From Vandiemenella viatica (lineage: Eukaryota; Arthropoda; Insecta; Orthoptera; Morabidae): a stretch of DNA of 64,000 nucleotides. Positions 44,935 to 56,139 of the stretch are shown one piece after another. The first letter of the stretch is position 1, and every line of letters begins with the position of its first letter. The stretch covers positions 347,162,932 to 347,226,931 of the forward strand of contig JARYHS010008074.1 of the NCBI GenBank assembly GCA_031002005.1, in the 5' to 3' direction. A program made the translations under genes and the position numbers. The notes beneath the pieces are model-generated. The model made no database searches. It saw only the letters and a list, made by a program, of their open reading frames with translations, and was not told the DNA's origin.

Positions 44935-45090
44935 CTCGCTGTTATCAATATATATATCCTCTTTCGATAGGAGAATAACCACCACATATTTCAGTTGAAG
45001 GCACGGTGGCATCACAGACATTTACGTAGATTAAGCATTGAAATTTTTGGGTCTATGCCCTTTCATCAACCATAGAATGAGATAGCTGCA
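44935..45090 (-). repeat. Penelope-associated non-coding block (hammerhead-like motif)
   Basis: The minus strand reads TTGATGAAAGGGCATAGACCC followed by AAAA at about 45071-45046. It is the same arrangement as the blocks at 20921-20975, 21997-22048, 49348-49415, 49616-49670 and 50530-50585. Confidence 0.55.
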
Positions 45091-45510
45091 TGCTTTCACG
45101 TGATAATAACAATTCTGATTCTTATAATCATAGGCTACCACAGCCTGAGTCGGTTGTCTCTTGGCAGTCTGAGTGACGCTACATCATTATGTATAAAGCT
45201 GATGTACGACTTTCATACTGCACTCTTCTTCATACCGGTGGACCTCTTTTCTTCTAGAGAGTTTGGTATACCTGGCCAATCGTAATTCATGATCCATTAC
45301 GTTTCGTTGCTAGGTGGCACGCGATGCAAGACTTGCTCTGTCCCCACCAGAAAATGTTGTTAAGTCTAAGCTCACTATCATCATTTATATTATCTATGCA
45401 TTTGGTGATCTCCAATGTCTTCTTTACCCTTTTTGACCACCACTGAGCCTCTCACTACGTCAGTCTAGTGTTTGAGAAGTTAATGGCCTCAAGGGCTGCA
45501 TGCCATGCAA
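45091..45510. other. Unassigned intron sequence
   Basis: Nothing recognised. Confidence 0.4.
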
Positions 45511-47243
45511 TCCTACTATATAAAAAGCTAACGTGTGGTCTGCGTGCGTCGTCTATAGCTGGTTCTCCTATTGGCTAACGAACGGCCAATCATCAACCAC
45601 CATATTGCATTCCTTCATTTTGGATTTTGTTTATTTACTACAGTTAGATGCAGAAAGTCGTGTAAGACGAATGGTGTTCGATGTTTATGTTATATTATTT
45701 GTATCAGTTATACGCCAAAATTCATGTAAGGAGAAGGGATTCAATATTTACGCTATTTTATCTGTGTCAGTTATAAGCCCTAGGTTAAACCATAACCTAA
45801 GATTTTTTCGGCAGACGGTAAGAAACTGTGAAGTGTATTTAAAACTTGGAGAAACATAATGATGTATTGGTCAAATAAATAACAGTTATCCGTTTTCGAA
45901 ATTATAGTCTACATTTATTTATGCAAAATCCTAACCAAATACTCTGATAATCTAACCAGAGTAACGTATTCATATAACAAACGATATCATTAAAAATGAC
46001 TAATTGATTTCTCCTTATAAGCTTTTCCAGAATAAATTCTTACTACCATTATATATGATACCATTAGTTTTTGATACATTTGTTAACTATTAAATGAGAT
46101 TTAATACAAACTTTTGATTAGATTTAAACCATGATTTAAACAGTCAAGGATATGACTATTGTCTCTGACTTACAGTATAAGCGATATGACACTCGAAATG
46201 CAACAACGATATTATTGCCGCAAAATAGCAGTGAGCAGAGATATTAGAAATACGGAGAGCAGGGAAAAAAATTAATGCGAGGCAATTATGTGTCACAAAG
46301 TTACAATTAGTACGTTCGTTTAAATTTACATATTGCTTTTTATTTATCTACGACAACCAGAAGCAAAAATTCATGTAATGTATGTATGTGTACGTTATAT
46401 TACCTGTATCAATAATGAGTACTAGGTTAAAACACAGCCTACAATTTTTTATTTTTTTTGTCCGGAGATAAGAAACGATGAAGTTTATTAAAAACTCAGA
46501 GGAAGTTTACTTCCCGTCATTTAAAGTAAAATAATGTAAATAAATCGGTATTACCGGAGATCGCGATTCTGCCAGGAATTGGTGTGGTAAACTGCAAGAA
46601 TCCACTAGAAATATTTTCCGTAGTACATTTAACTGTATTATGCCCGTCCAGAATGTATTACAACCTAATTTCTGCTTGAAAATAATGGTAGTCTACAGGC
46701 TGTATTACAACGGAATCACTGCTTAAAAACAATATGTCTTGCGATTGACTACAGCATTTGAGAGTAGTAGAAGTTATGATTTTCGAAAGCAATATTAATG
46801 GAGGGTTGTGGTTGGGTTGACCAGAAAGCCCACCGACACATTTGATTACAGCGTAATTCACTTTGAAATGAGTTTTACAAACCAATTAAACTGCTTTCAT
46901 ATGCGCCAAGTTACTGAAGGTATTAATAAATGCGGGTGAACGTAGTTCGTACCTATCGTGCTGAAGTGTGCCTGGACTAGGAATAAAACTGATATTAAAT
47001 GGATAGCAAAAGTTTCTGGATTCCTAATTTATTTTTCATTTTATTGTTTTATACATCCGCCCTCATTAATTCAGTAGAAGTTACTACTGTATTGCTATGT
47101 AGAACATTATCAAATCAAGGCCACTAGCATTATCTAATAACAATCCCGTATAATTAACCAACTGCAAAATAATAATAATAATAATAAAATGAACTGCCAG
47201 AATATGGCGTTCAAACCGTCATTGTTGACGGGCTAGAAGCTAG
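45511..47243 (+). mobile_element. Non-autonomous Helitron with both ends
   Basis: The 5' end TCCTACTATATAAAAAGC follows an A (45510). The 3' end has a perfect 6-bp hairpin CCGTCA-TTGT-TGACGG (47216-47231), then CTAG at 47240-47243, followed by T. Insertion between A and T without duplication, the 5' TC and the 3' hairpin-CTAG are Helitron hallmarks. No Rep/helicase coding. Part of the interior (46555-46750) is similar to 53955-54135. Confidence 0.8.
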
Positions 47244-48545
47244 TGGCTTATAATTACAGGTGGGCACAGTTAATCCAAAAGTTAAATTAGTTAATTGTTA
47301 ATTCTCTACTTAAAAAATTAACTTTGATATTAGTTGAAGCATTACTTTTCTTCAAATTCAACACAAGCTATCCATTAAAAGTTAACCATCCACAAGTTGT
47401 ACCAATATTTAAGTATAATAATAATTATTACTGCACGCTGTACTGAGGTGTAATGTATCATGATGCAAGTATGAATTTCTTTATGAAAATTAACAATTGA
47501 GCTGCTCCAATAGCTACACAAATAGACGATCCGACTGATAGTAATATAAAAATACAACATGGCGACCGTGACAGGACAAGAAAGTTGTGTTCCTTCGGTT
47601 TTGTATCAATTGTTGTTAATTGTAAAAAGTACGTACTGAAATTATATATGTAATTAAGGCGAAGAAAATATAAAGGTCCTTATCGGAGCCCTCAATAAAA
47701 AGTTTACCAAAATATTTTTCACAAATATATGGTAAACTTGGGGAGGATTATGGCATAATGAGTTTCATAGAGAAATTACAAAAGGCTTAGGTTACTCTGG
47801 GAAAAATTAGTAGTCAAAGAAATGACAGGAGCAACAAACAGAAAGCGAGCGAGGTAATAGGCGTGTGCGTTTGAGTTGATGATAAACCGTTACTGCGAGC
47901 AAGGACCTTGTATCTTCGGATCCTTATATATTGAATGCTATTTTAATAAATTGCAAAAAGTCATACAAAAGTTTATTCTCATTCAAATATGAAAGACTAA
48001 GATTAAAGTTTTGAATGAGTTTAAATGGGATATGTATCCCTGGTGACTGTGATTATAATCTAAAAGAAATATGAAGTCAGATAGCTACACAAATAGACGA
48101 TCTAACCGATAGTAATATAAAAATACAACACTGGCTAATGAAACACATGACGGATCAAGCAATGCATTCAGACAGGTGAACCGAACTCTCTAGATAGATA
48201 CCGTGTCATTGATATGCAACAACATACAACCCCAGTGGATAAAGCAGTTCTGCTCAACAAGAGGACCCCAGTATGACAGTCAAAGTGTCAGCTTTATGCA
48301 CAATAACGTGCTGTTATCCTGATGGCCAAGAGAAAATTTTAAATTTTGCTTCAGAGTCCTCCCAAACAGCACAGCCCCTCTGTACTCTGAGGGTGGGAAC
48401 TGGCGCATATAATTATAAACTGAGGACTAGACAGCCACAGGTCTCAATTTAAGACAATACCCAGCAGCCTTCTTTCTCCATACACCTGTTGACATCAATT
48501 CTTCCCAACATGAACCACCACTCACCAGAACTTTTGTTCCAATGA
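47244..48545. other. Unassigned intron sequence with a 50-bp direct repeat
   Basis: TAGCTACACAAATAGACGAT and the following 30 bp occur at 47511-47560 and 48082-48131, with about three differences. Otherwise nothing recognised. Confidence 0.55.
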
Positions 48546-49043
48546 GTGTTTTTCTGTTCATTTATTTCTAGTTTTTGTTGTGTTTTTACAATGTTTATAG
48601 TAACAGAGAAATTTTATTATGACACAATATTTGCTGCCAACTTCTTCTTCCTGCCCATGACATGTTTCTGTCTGATTTATGCTCTTCAACCTCCACATGA
48701 ACTTCTCTCCATCTCGAATTTTTCCCCACTCCATGATGGTGATTTCTAAACCAACAGACCGCTTCCAGCTACCTCTTTCTATTGTAGATGAAGGACCACA
48801 TACCTGGAAATTTTGATACTTTAGGTGTGTAAGTGTCTATCAATGTCTTAACACCTTCATGCTTTCAAATTGTGACAAGTGATGGTTATTCTCCTATCTG
48901 CATGTTTAATCTGTGCCACTTGTGGGTGCCTATTATTTTCAACTATAAAACTAAGGAAGGATAGGGAAATAAGACCCAACACAGACCACAGAAGACGACG
49001 ACTGGGAATGACGAACAATAAAGAAAAACACAAGAGAGACAAT
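48546..49043. other. Unassigned intron sequence
   Basis: No gene supported. A stretch near 49105-49160 resembles 15260-15320 in the hAT element at 14417-16579, so a related hAT remnant may lie here. Confidence 0.3.
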
Positions 49044-49124
49044 GCAATGAAGTCTCCTTGGGTGTATTGCCGGATTGTGTTGTGAAAACACAATCCATTG
49101 GTAAACCCATGAAGACTTCATTGC
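49044..49124. repeat. 81-nt pre-miRNA-sized hairpin
   Basis: 38-nt arms starting GCAATGAAGTCT and ending AGACTTCATTGC pair at about 30 positions. The mismatches sit mainly in one internal loop, with a 5-nt terminal loop. It could be a processed hairpin, a MITE or the remnant of an inverted repeat. Confidence 0.6.
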
Positions 49125-49279
49125 AAGCATATGCTGGGAAAGTCTCTGTTCTTACATCAAGAGACATAATATTTCAGCAGCTAGCCTTATTCTTGCCAGA
49201 AGTGAGACACTTGGCAGAGCCAGATGTACACACGACAATGGATATCTGATGAATCTCTCTCTCTATATATAATAGAATA

Positions 49280-49490
49280 GCAAAATGAACCACCACTTAC
49301 CTTAGGAGAGTGATTCTGTGAGACAGTCTCCTACAACACCCACACTCCATAATGTTCTCCTGTTGAGAAAGGGTACAGACGCGAAATATACAATGTTGTA
49401 TATGTTATTGTCTTTTTATGGGTTCATGCCATGCAACCATCATCTAAGGTAAGTGGTGGTTCATTGCTATCCTATTTTGTAATTCATTTT
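49280..49490 (+). repeat. Penelope-associated block, plus orientation
   Basis: Contains CATAATG (49348), CTGTTGA (49360), a GGG stem, GAAA (49383) and CATCTAAGGTAAGTGG near 49443. Confidence 0.7.
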
Positions 49491-49554
49491 TGCCACTTAG
49501 CACCTATTATTTCCTGGTTACTATATATATAGGAATTAAATTAGGATAGGGAAA

Positions 49555-49800
49555 AGAGCCACCATTTACCTTTAGATGATGGGTGTGGGGCGTGAACACA
49601 CAGAAATGACAAAAACATAACTGATAAGAAATTTTCAGGATGAGCTCTTTGTTAACAGGAGAACATTATGGGAGGGTGATGTGTGATGTTGGAGACTGTC
49701 TCACAGAAAGACTGTTGGCCAGGAAAATGGTGGGTGGTAAATTCAAACAGAGGAAAAGTAGAGGACAGTGATTCAGAACCAATACCCGAGAATAGATAAA
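49555..49800 (-). repeat. Penelope-associated block, minus orientation
   Basis: Reverse complement of the same block: CATAATG at 49669, CTGTTAAC near 49655, and CACTTACC-like splice-donor complement near 49568. It includes the trailing AACAGTCTTTCTGTGAGACAG stretch. Confidence 0.7.
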
Positions 49801-50199
49801 TATCCAAACTGATTTCTGGTTGGTGGGAAGAGCAAAATATAATTAAATCTAAATATGAAAAATTAAAAATATACTTACATATATAAATTTAAAAAAATAA
49901 GAATACAATAATAATATTTTTTTTAAAATTAAAAAAAACTTAAAACCAAAGACTCTATGAAGTAAGTTTAATGGTGGTTCAAAATAGGTAGTTGGGATGG
50001 AGGCAGAGAGAGGATTCAAAAAGGGTAAACATAAGTAAAAATAATAATAATAATCGGGTATTATCTGGAGACCAGGTGGCTGTCTTGTGCCCAGTTTGTA
50101 CTGGTAGGCAAGTTCCCAGCTTTTGAGTTCAGAGGAGCCGCTGCTATTAGGGAGGACTAAGATAGCACAGACCATGAAGAAAAAGAGTTGAAATTATTC
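49801..50199. other. A/T-run rich intron sequence
   Basis: Nothing recognised. Confidence 0.4.
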
Positions 50200-50690
50200 G
50201 AGTCATGGGTGATGGCATGGGCAGCAACTGGGTGCTTTGAGTTACATGTGGACACCATCTGTCGGTGACCATTTATTCTTATGGAAAGTGGATTTGTGGA
50301 CAAACCTACATATGAAGTCAGGCAGAGGTTGCATGTTAACTGCTAAATTATATGAGAAGGTATTAAATTGGATGAGAGATTAAGATATTAAATTATATGA
50401 GAAGATATTATTTTTTAAATTATATATGCATGAATCACTGCCCCAACTTTTCCTCTGTTTGAATTTACCCCCACCATTTTTCTGGCCAACAATCTTTCTG
50501 CAAGACAGTTTCCAACATCACCCACCTTCCATAATGATCTCCCATTGACAAAGGGCTCGCCCCGAAAATTTCTTTATCAGTTATGTTTTTGTCTTTTCTG
50601 TGTGTCTGAGCCCCACATCCATCATCTAAAGGTAAGTGGTGACTCATTTCCCTATCCTAATTTAATTCCTTTTTGCTGTTTAGCACCTTT
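50200..50690 (+). repeat. Penelope-associated block, plus orientation, next to DDX46 exon
   Basis: GAATCACTGCCCCAAC near 50430 matches the RT-derived stretch at 21070-21085 (minus). CATAATG lies at 50530, the GGG/CCC stem at 50553-50563, GAAA at 50564 and CAGTTATG at 50578, then TAAAGGTAAGTGG near 50629. It ends less than 100 bp from the exon at 50756-50879. Confidence 0.7.
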
Positions 50691-50710
50691 GGTTTCATTG
50701 TTTACTATAT

Positions 50711-50730
50711 TTACACACACACACACACAT
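50711..50730. repeat. (AC)n microsatellite
   Basis: Nine to ten AC dinucleotides. Confidence 0.85.
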
Positions 50731-50755
50731 TTCAATCTAGCATAAACTTTCGTAC

Positions 50756-50879
50756 CTTATCAAGGGCTGTAGGATCAAAGGCCTCATCCTCCTTCTCCTC
50801 CTTTTTCTCTCGTTCTTTTGAAGGTGATATCGATTTTTCTTTGCTGGATTTGTTTTTAGATTTGGATACCTTTGATTCA
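50756..50879 (-). CDS. Ddx46: DDX46/Prp5 exon: Lys/Glu-rich and acidic segment
   Basis: 124-nt exon: acceptor CTCTCTTCTAG, donor AAG|GTACGA. Its first T completes an Arg codon begun by the upstream exon (CG|T), and it ends in phase 0. It encodes ESKVSKSKNKSSKEKSI and SPSKEREKKEEKEDEAFDPTALDK. Human DDX46 has a comparable Lys/Glu/Asp-rich stretch between the RS repeats and the coiled coil. The downstream exon in this frame is 31.3 kb away at 19424-19298. No premature stop in the joined frame. Confidence 0.82.
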
Positions 50880-50963
50880 CTAGAAGAGAGATATAATGCA
50901 AATATACCAAGGTTATTAAATGTAGATTGCTTTTATTATTTGTACGTAAATAAGTATACTAAC

Positions 50964-51050
50964 CGTTTTCTTTCCTCTCTGTCCTTCCTGTGTCTCTCTC
51001 TTTCAGTTTCTCGATCACGCGACCGACTGCGTCTATGGTGGGATTTTACC
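50964..51050 (-). CDS. Ddx46: DDX46/Prp5 exon: RS-rich segment
   Basis: 87-nt exon: acceptor ATCATTTAG, donor CG|GTTAGT. Its first G completes the Arg codon AG|G from the upstream exon. It encodes VKSHHRRRSRSRDRETERER and HRKDREERKR, an RS/RE/RD-rich low-complexity domain of the kind that mediates spliceosomal protein contacts. Introns on both sides are short (84 and 153 bp), unlike the rest of the gene. Confidence 0.85.
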
Positions 51051-51203
51051 CTAAATGATGAAAAATATATACATATATTACAATCTGTTTTCAAACAGAT
51101 AATTCTCATCTTGTGATGAATACTTTAAAGTTAAGGAATTGCTGTATATTTAAATTATATACCCTGTGGTTTCATTTAATATAACAATATCAGCAATCAT
51201 TAC

Positions 51204-51281
51204 CTTTCCCGACTTCTTGATCTTCGGCTTCTTTTGCGTTCTGTACTTCTTGACCTACTGCGTGATCGCTTACGGTGATGA
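51204..51281 (-). CDS. Ddx46: DDX46/Prp5 exon: RS repeats near the N-terminus
   Basis: 78-nt exon: acceptor TTATTTCCAG, donor AAAG|GTAATG. The leading T completes a Ser codon if joined to the candidate first exon (AG|T). It encodes HHRKRSRSRSRSTERKRS and RRSRSRER. Joined to exon 1 the protein would begin MVRSHHRKRSRSRS, similar in layout to the human DDX46 N-terminus (Met, a few residues, HYRKRS, then RS repeats). The three exons here keep one frame across two short introns, which is strong evidence for a real gene. Confidence 0.85.
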
Positions 51282-53204
51282 CTGGAAATAAGAGAAAAGC
51301 AAGTACTATTACATTTTAGAAATCACAAAATAACTACATTCTAAGACAAGTGTTTTTTTCCCCAGATAGTTATAAGAAGTACACTTCATTACATAACAGC
51401 TGCTGGGATGTGGATGATGTTGAGAACATAGGATATAGGAAAATTGACTTAGAAAAGATATTGTAGGGGAAGTTAGACATATTGTGTTAATATATTTTAT
51501 AAAAATTCAGCATAAGCATTTAGTATGGATTAAAAATAGTAGCCACAATAACCTCTGGGATTCACTAAATTTATTAATTCAGCAGCCACAAGGCAAGATA
51601 TCTGGCAAATACAGTAGAAAATAATCTGTGTTTTAACATTTATTCAGATGACTCATAATAACTTATTGGTAAGAAAAATAGAATGTTCATAGAGTGAAGC
51701 CGTTTTGAACAACGCCATACACAACAAGCACTTATGGTAACTGATGTACCCATCATCAGAAGTGAGCATGTTTTAATAGAAAAAAATTCTGATAAAATAG
51801 GATGCCATGGAAGTAATTAGTGATCAAAAAATATACTAGCTTAGGCATTCATCATCACATACTTTTTTTTAACTACTGATATATGATATCAAAAACAAAA
51901 TGTGTGAAACTCCACTTTAAAGATTGATAATTTTTGACGATTGCCTCTCTGAATCTCATAGTAATGAACTTCACCGTTAATAAAAAGCAGTTTTCAAAAT
52001 AAGTATTCTTAAAAGGATAAACAAAATTTACTTACAGTGATCTTAACTTATTACAATGACAGTGGTTGCTCATTAACTTTAAACTTATGAGTAGGAAGTT
52101 ATATTAGGAAACGCTTGGCTATTTTTACAGTTTTGTTCTATTAATACTCAGATTAGATGAAGATAACATTTATTATATCCTGTCATACAGCGAACACTAG
52201 AAGTTTACTCAAGTCCAATAAATATAACAGGAAACTAGTTGTGATAGAAAAGCATGATTAAAAATCACAGTTTTTTGTCATTATTAATGAAGATATAGAA
52301 GGAATATGCATGAAACTAACCAGAAACTGTAATTACAACTGAAATGTAAAAAAGTATTTAATTACAAAATACAAACACATACACACATAGTTTTCAAATG
52401 GAAGAGCATACATTAAATGCTGGAGATAAAAGCTACTAAAGAGTAACAAGCATTTAAATCATTTCTTCTGTTGGTTCCTTTACATCATCAGTGAACCAAT
52501 AATCAATTGCAATATTGGCTTGAAGTTTGGAACACATGTTCCTTAGCAAATATTAAGTGAGAATTTTTTCTTCTTTTCACTAAGTCAAACATGTAATGTG
52601 GGAGAAATTTGACTTTAAGCTCCCCTAATGATAAATGTATACCATTCTCAAGCAGCCATCTTGTATCTCTGATGTCAACAACTTAACCATTCAGTGATTT
52701 TAATATGCATGTTGTTTGAAAAATACAATTGCCAATCTACATAAACAAAACATATTATGTACTTTTAGCTGTATGCACGCTACTAACTTTTACTTAATTT
52801 TTGCAAGCTTAGTCCAGTGCTGATGGCACCATTCACAAGTCATTTCAGTTAATTTTGCACTAGTGGTGCCGGGATTGCACTACTGGTCTTATGACCGGTT
52901 TGTTAACTTTGGAATACTGTCTCAGGCAGTACAATTTTTTATCTCTGGTACTATATATCTGATTTACATGAACATTTCGTGTGCTGCTACGTCATCACCA
53001 CCTGCTCGTAGGATGCAAAAAGCAGTTATCTCTCCGAGAATCAAACCTAAGAAATGGAAATACTTCTAATAAACACCAACAGGTGATAACATATATTTAT
53101 TTCATAAAAACATGTTCTGATCTAGCCGCAGTTTAAAAAACTTTATATCTGATTCTTTTGATGGATTTCTTGAGAAACATTTTCTTACATAATATGTGCC
53201 ATGG
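51282..53204 (-). other. First DDX46 intron, unremarkable part
   Basis: AT-rich, no element recognised. The intron runs from 58237 to 51282 (about 7.0 kb) if the start exon is correct. Confidence 0.55.
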
Positions 53205-53501
53205 CAGGGGCGGATCCAGGATTTTGGTTTTTGGGGGGGGGGGGGAGGGGGGCTTGAGCGGACTTTAATTTGGGGGGGCCTGGCTTGAATGAATTTTGGT
53301 TCAGAGGGCTTGCCTTTTAGTGGATTTTGGTTTGGGGGGGGGGCCTTGAGTCGGCTATCGGGTAGTCTTTATAGCCTCCTCCGGCCTCAAATACGTAGAG
53401 CTAAAAAAAAAGGGGGACCCCCAAAATTACAATGTGGTGTGTCACTAGATACTTTTGGGGGTGGGCTTCAGCCAGCCCCCCCCCCCCTGGATCCGCCCCT
53501 G
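53205..53501. mobile_element. hAT MITE in the first DDX46 intron
   Basis: Perfect 8-bp duplication TGCCATGG at 53197-53204 and 53502-53509. The inverted termini CAGGGGCGGATCCAGG and CTGGATCCGCCCCTG are perfect over 15 bp. Non-coding, 297 bp, with long G and C runs inside. Confidence 0.93.
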
Positions 53502-53509
53502 TGCCATGG

Positions 53510-54164
53510 GACATGTGTAGCAAATTTCAAGCCAAAACCACAATTTTTAGAACCCCGTCAATGTGGTCTAGCCCTCCTGATATTTACTGGAACCTGTTTA
53601 CAATTTTTAAAAAATGTATGTCAATTGGAAGCAAATAGTGCATAAAGATTCTGTGTGAGGCTTCAGAAGGTTACATTTCAGCAGGAAATAATTTTTCTAG
53701 GGTGTATGAGGTTGAACCAATAATCTCATAAAGAATAAGAAGAAAAGTTAGTCAAAATAGGATTGTGAAATTAGCTTAGGTTAAGAACTTATACCTGTTC
53801 TTAAAAGAGGTATGCTAAAGCAAAGTAATGTGCTCATTAGTTGGTTTGAACCATGGTAAGGGATGAGATTTTATTTATGCTTGAGAACATGACAATATTG
53901 GTGGAAATATTTTTTTATTCTGTATGATAACTAAGCTCATAAATTCAAATGAACACAAAGTTTTATTACGATTACTAGAGATCACGACTCTGCAAGGAAT
54001 TGATGTAATAGTACTGCAGTGGTCATAGGCAAGACACCACTAAAAATGCTTTCCAATGTACTTTAATTAGTGTTATGCTGGTCCAGGATATATTACAACC
54101 TAATTACTGCTTAAAAATAATATGTCTTACAGCTAACTACCACAGTATTATAACATCATTGGTT
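53510..54164. other. First DDX46 intron, Helitron-related stretch
   Basis: 53955-54135 resembles 46555-46750 inside the Helitron at 45511-47243 (for example TATTACAACCTAATTACTGCTT in both forms). No end signals found here. Confidence 0.5.
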
Positions 54165-55075
54165 AGCGTGGAACAATGTTGGGGCAATATTGTGATTGCG
54201 ATACCACTGCAACCACTTACCGCTTCACAATGTAAACACTTCAGGATGGAGAGAGTATGACGTTACTGTGTTTCCATGTGTGATGTGTTCAGCCTTCGTT
54301 CGATTTGTAAATAAACGTTCGGCCATGGAACTTAACCAATAGTAACAATAATAAAAAAATTTACGGATTGAAAAAAGTTAAAGAAAATTATTACTTGCGC
54401 AATTAATAATATTATTAAAATATCAACAACATTCCAAACTGATAATTGTTATCATTCATTAGAAACGTTCCATAACGTCGGTTCCTGTAACTCTAATGTC
54501 ATTAGTCACAATTTCATTGATTTGTATTTGATTCCGTTCTTCTATATTTCCTCGCTTTGCTATTAAAATAATTAATACGAGATAAAATATTAAAATTTTT
54601 AAAGATTTTGTCAATAACTGTTTGCGTTTAGATTTTAACGCAGCCTGGACCACACTAACAGAGATAGATACGATTTGGAAATTGGGTATCAGCAATATCG
54701 TGTCTGACCATTGCGTTTCACTACGGTCCAGATTGCATTTAGACGTAAACGACAGTGATAATAACACAGAAATTAGGTATCTGTAATAAGGTGTTCGATA
54801 GTTACATTTCAGTGTGGTCCAGGCTTCATCAAAACCTCACCACTAATGAATTTATTACTGTACTACTGGTGCAAAATTAATGATTTCACGATATGAGACA
54901 CATTAGTGATGGACTGCTTTCCATAGAAGGCTCCATTAGTGTCATTTAAACCAGCATGAAGAACATATAGTGACGTCATAATTTCTCCATACAGAAGTGT
55001 TTACATTGCGAGGCGGTAAATGGTTGAAGCGGTATCCCAATCTAGATATTACCCCAATGTTGTAGCAGAATTGCA
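54165..55075. repeat. 0.9-kb unit with ~100-bp inverted termini, copy 1
   Basis: The left terminus (about 54165-54265, containing GATACCACTGCAACCACTTACC) is the inverted complement of the right terminus (about 54970-55075). Internal 85-bp subrepeats end in GGTCCAGG-like motifs. No transposase. Same unit as 56140-57035, 1.97 kb away, same orientation. Confidence 0.75.
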
Positions 55076-56139
55076 ATATCCTGTAGACCAGTTTCATTTG
55101 TGTGTCCACTAATTAAGAACATTTCAGATATAGGTATCATACCAATGTTTTCATTTTTTAAATCAAATACTGCAGGTTTTCGTGTGATTAAATTAAAAAG
55201 ATCAAATCAGTGTTATGAAATTTTTTCATATATGTTTTCAACCCCACAAATGCCCCCACTTTTAAACCTAATAAGGTACACAAAATTCAGTTTATAAAGA
55301 TCATTTGGCGGATTCTATGATAACCGTGGCGCCACAGTTAGATGATTGATGCTAGTGTAACTCGACGAGACAAATTGAAAGTAAAGAATAAATATTTTTA
55401 GATATCTTGCTTAGTTCTTGGGATATTTTACCTCAAAAGTGAGGAGGTTAGGGTGAGATCCAGCCTGCACCAGAAAAAAAATCCATCAAAACCACTATAT
55501 CTAATAGGTGGAAATGCACTATAGATGTTTTATTTTCTTCCTGGTGGTTGTTATTAGGTTGAAATACGGCCTGGATCAGAAGAAACATGATTAAAAGCAA
55601 AAGGAAAACACATATAATTGATTTTTGACATGCTATATCCAAGCGAGATATCAAAAAATTTTATTCTTTATTTTCAATTTGTTTCATCGAGTTCTACAAG
55701 AATTCATCATCAGATTGTGGTTCCACGGTAATGATAGAGCTGCCCTCATCTGTGTTTGAATAATGCTGTGGGATAATTAGTAATGATACTAATAAAGTTA
55801 CGTTTGAAATGTTTTACCCTGAGGTTGGAAGCCATATGCATTTAGGAATCTTGTCTCAGTGCTAGCAGTATTTCACACTCGAGTAGAGCCAAATCGGCAA
55901 GCACAGCAGTGCAAACTTTCTAATCACTAGATTGCAAGCTTAACGACTAGTATAAATGCCAAACCTCACCACAATGGATAAGCAGTGGGATCTACAGGAG
56001 ATTGTGATACTGCTAGAACAACTTTCTGCCACATGAGGTAATGACATAATAATACCGCAGTAGTCAATCAAAAGATGCATTATATTAAAAATGTAATTAA
56101 ATTCGAATGCACCCTGAACCAGAAAAACTCTGCTAGATT
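55076..56139. other. Spacer between the two units, with an inverted repeat
   Basis: A block at 55360-55425 (AACTCGACGAGACAAATTGAA) recurs inverted at 55635-55690. A third relative of the 55320-55440 region occurs at 59090-59210. Confidence 0.55.

Larger units (their letters stand above)
19425..50755 (-). other. 31.3-kb DDX46 intron filled with transposons
   Basis: Bounded by donor GTACGA at 50755 and acceptor GTAAAG at 19425 in the gene's sense. It contains the PLE, SINE, I-clade LINE, Gypsy, hAT, Helitron and CR1-like insertions listed separately. Confidence 0.75.

Noticed and set aside
49848..50175. Minus-strand open frame of 108 codons
   Set aside because: Low-complexity Leu/Phe/Tyr-rich translation of A/T runs with no domain or conservation evidence.
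50964..51281. RS-rich exons as part of a generic SR splicing factor
   Set aside because: The joined frame continues through an acidic segment into the specific coiled coil at 19298-19424, which fits DDX46 better. Kept as the alternative if the distant exon proves unrelated.
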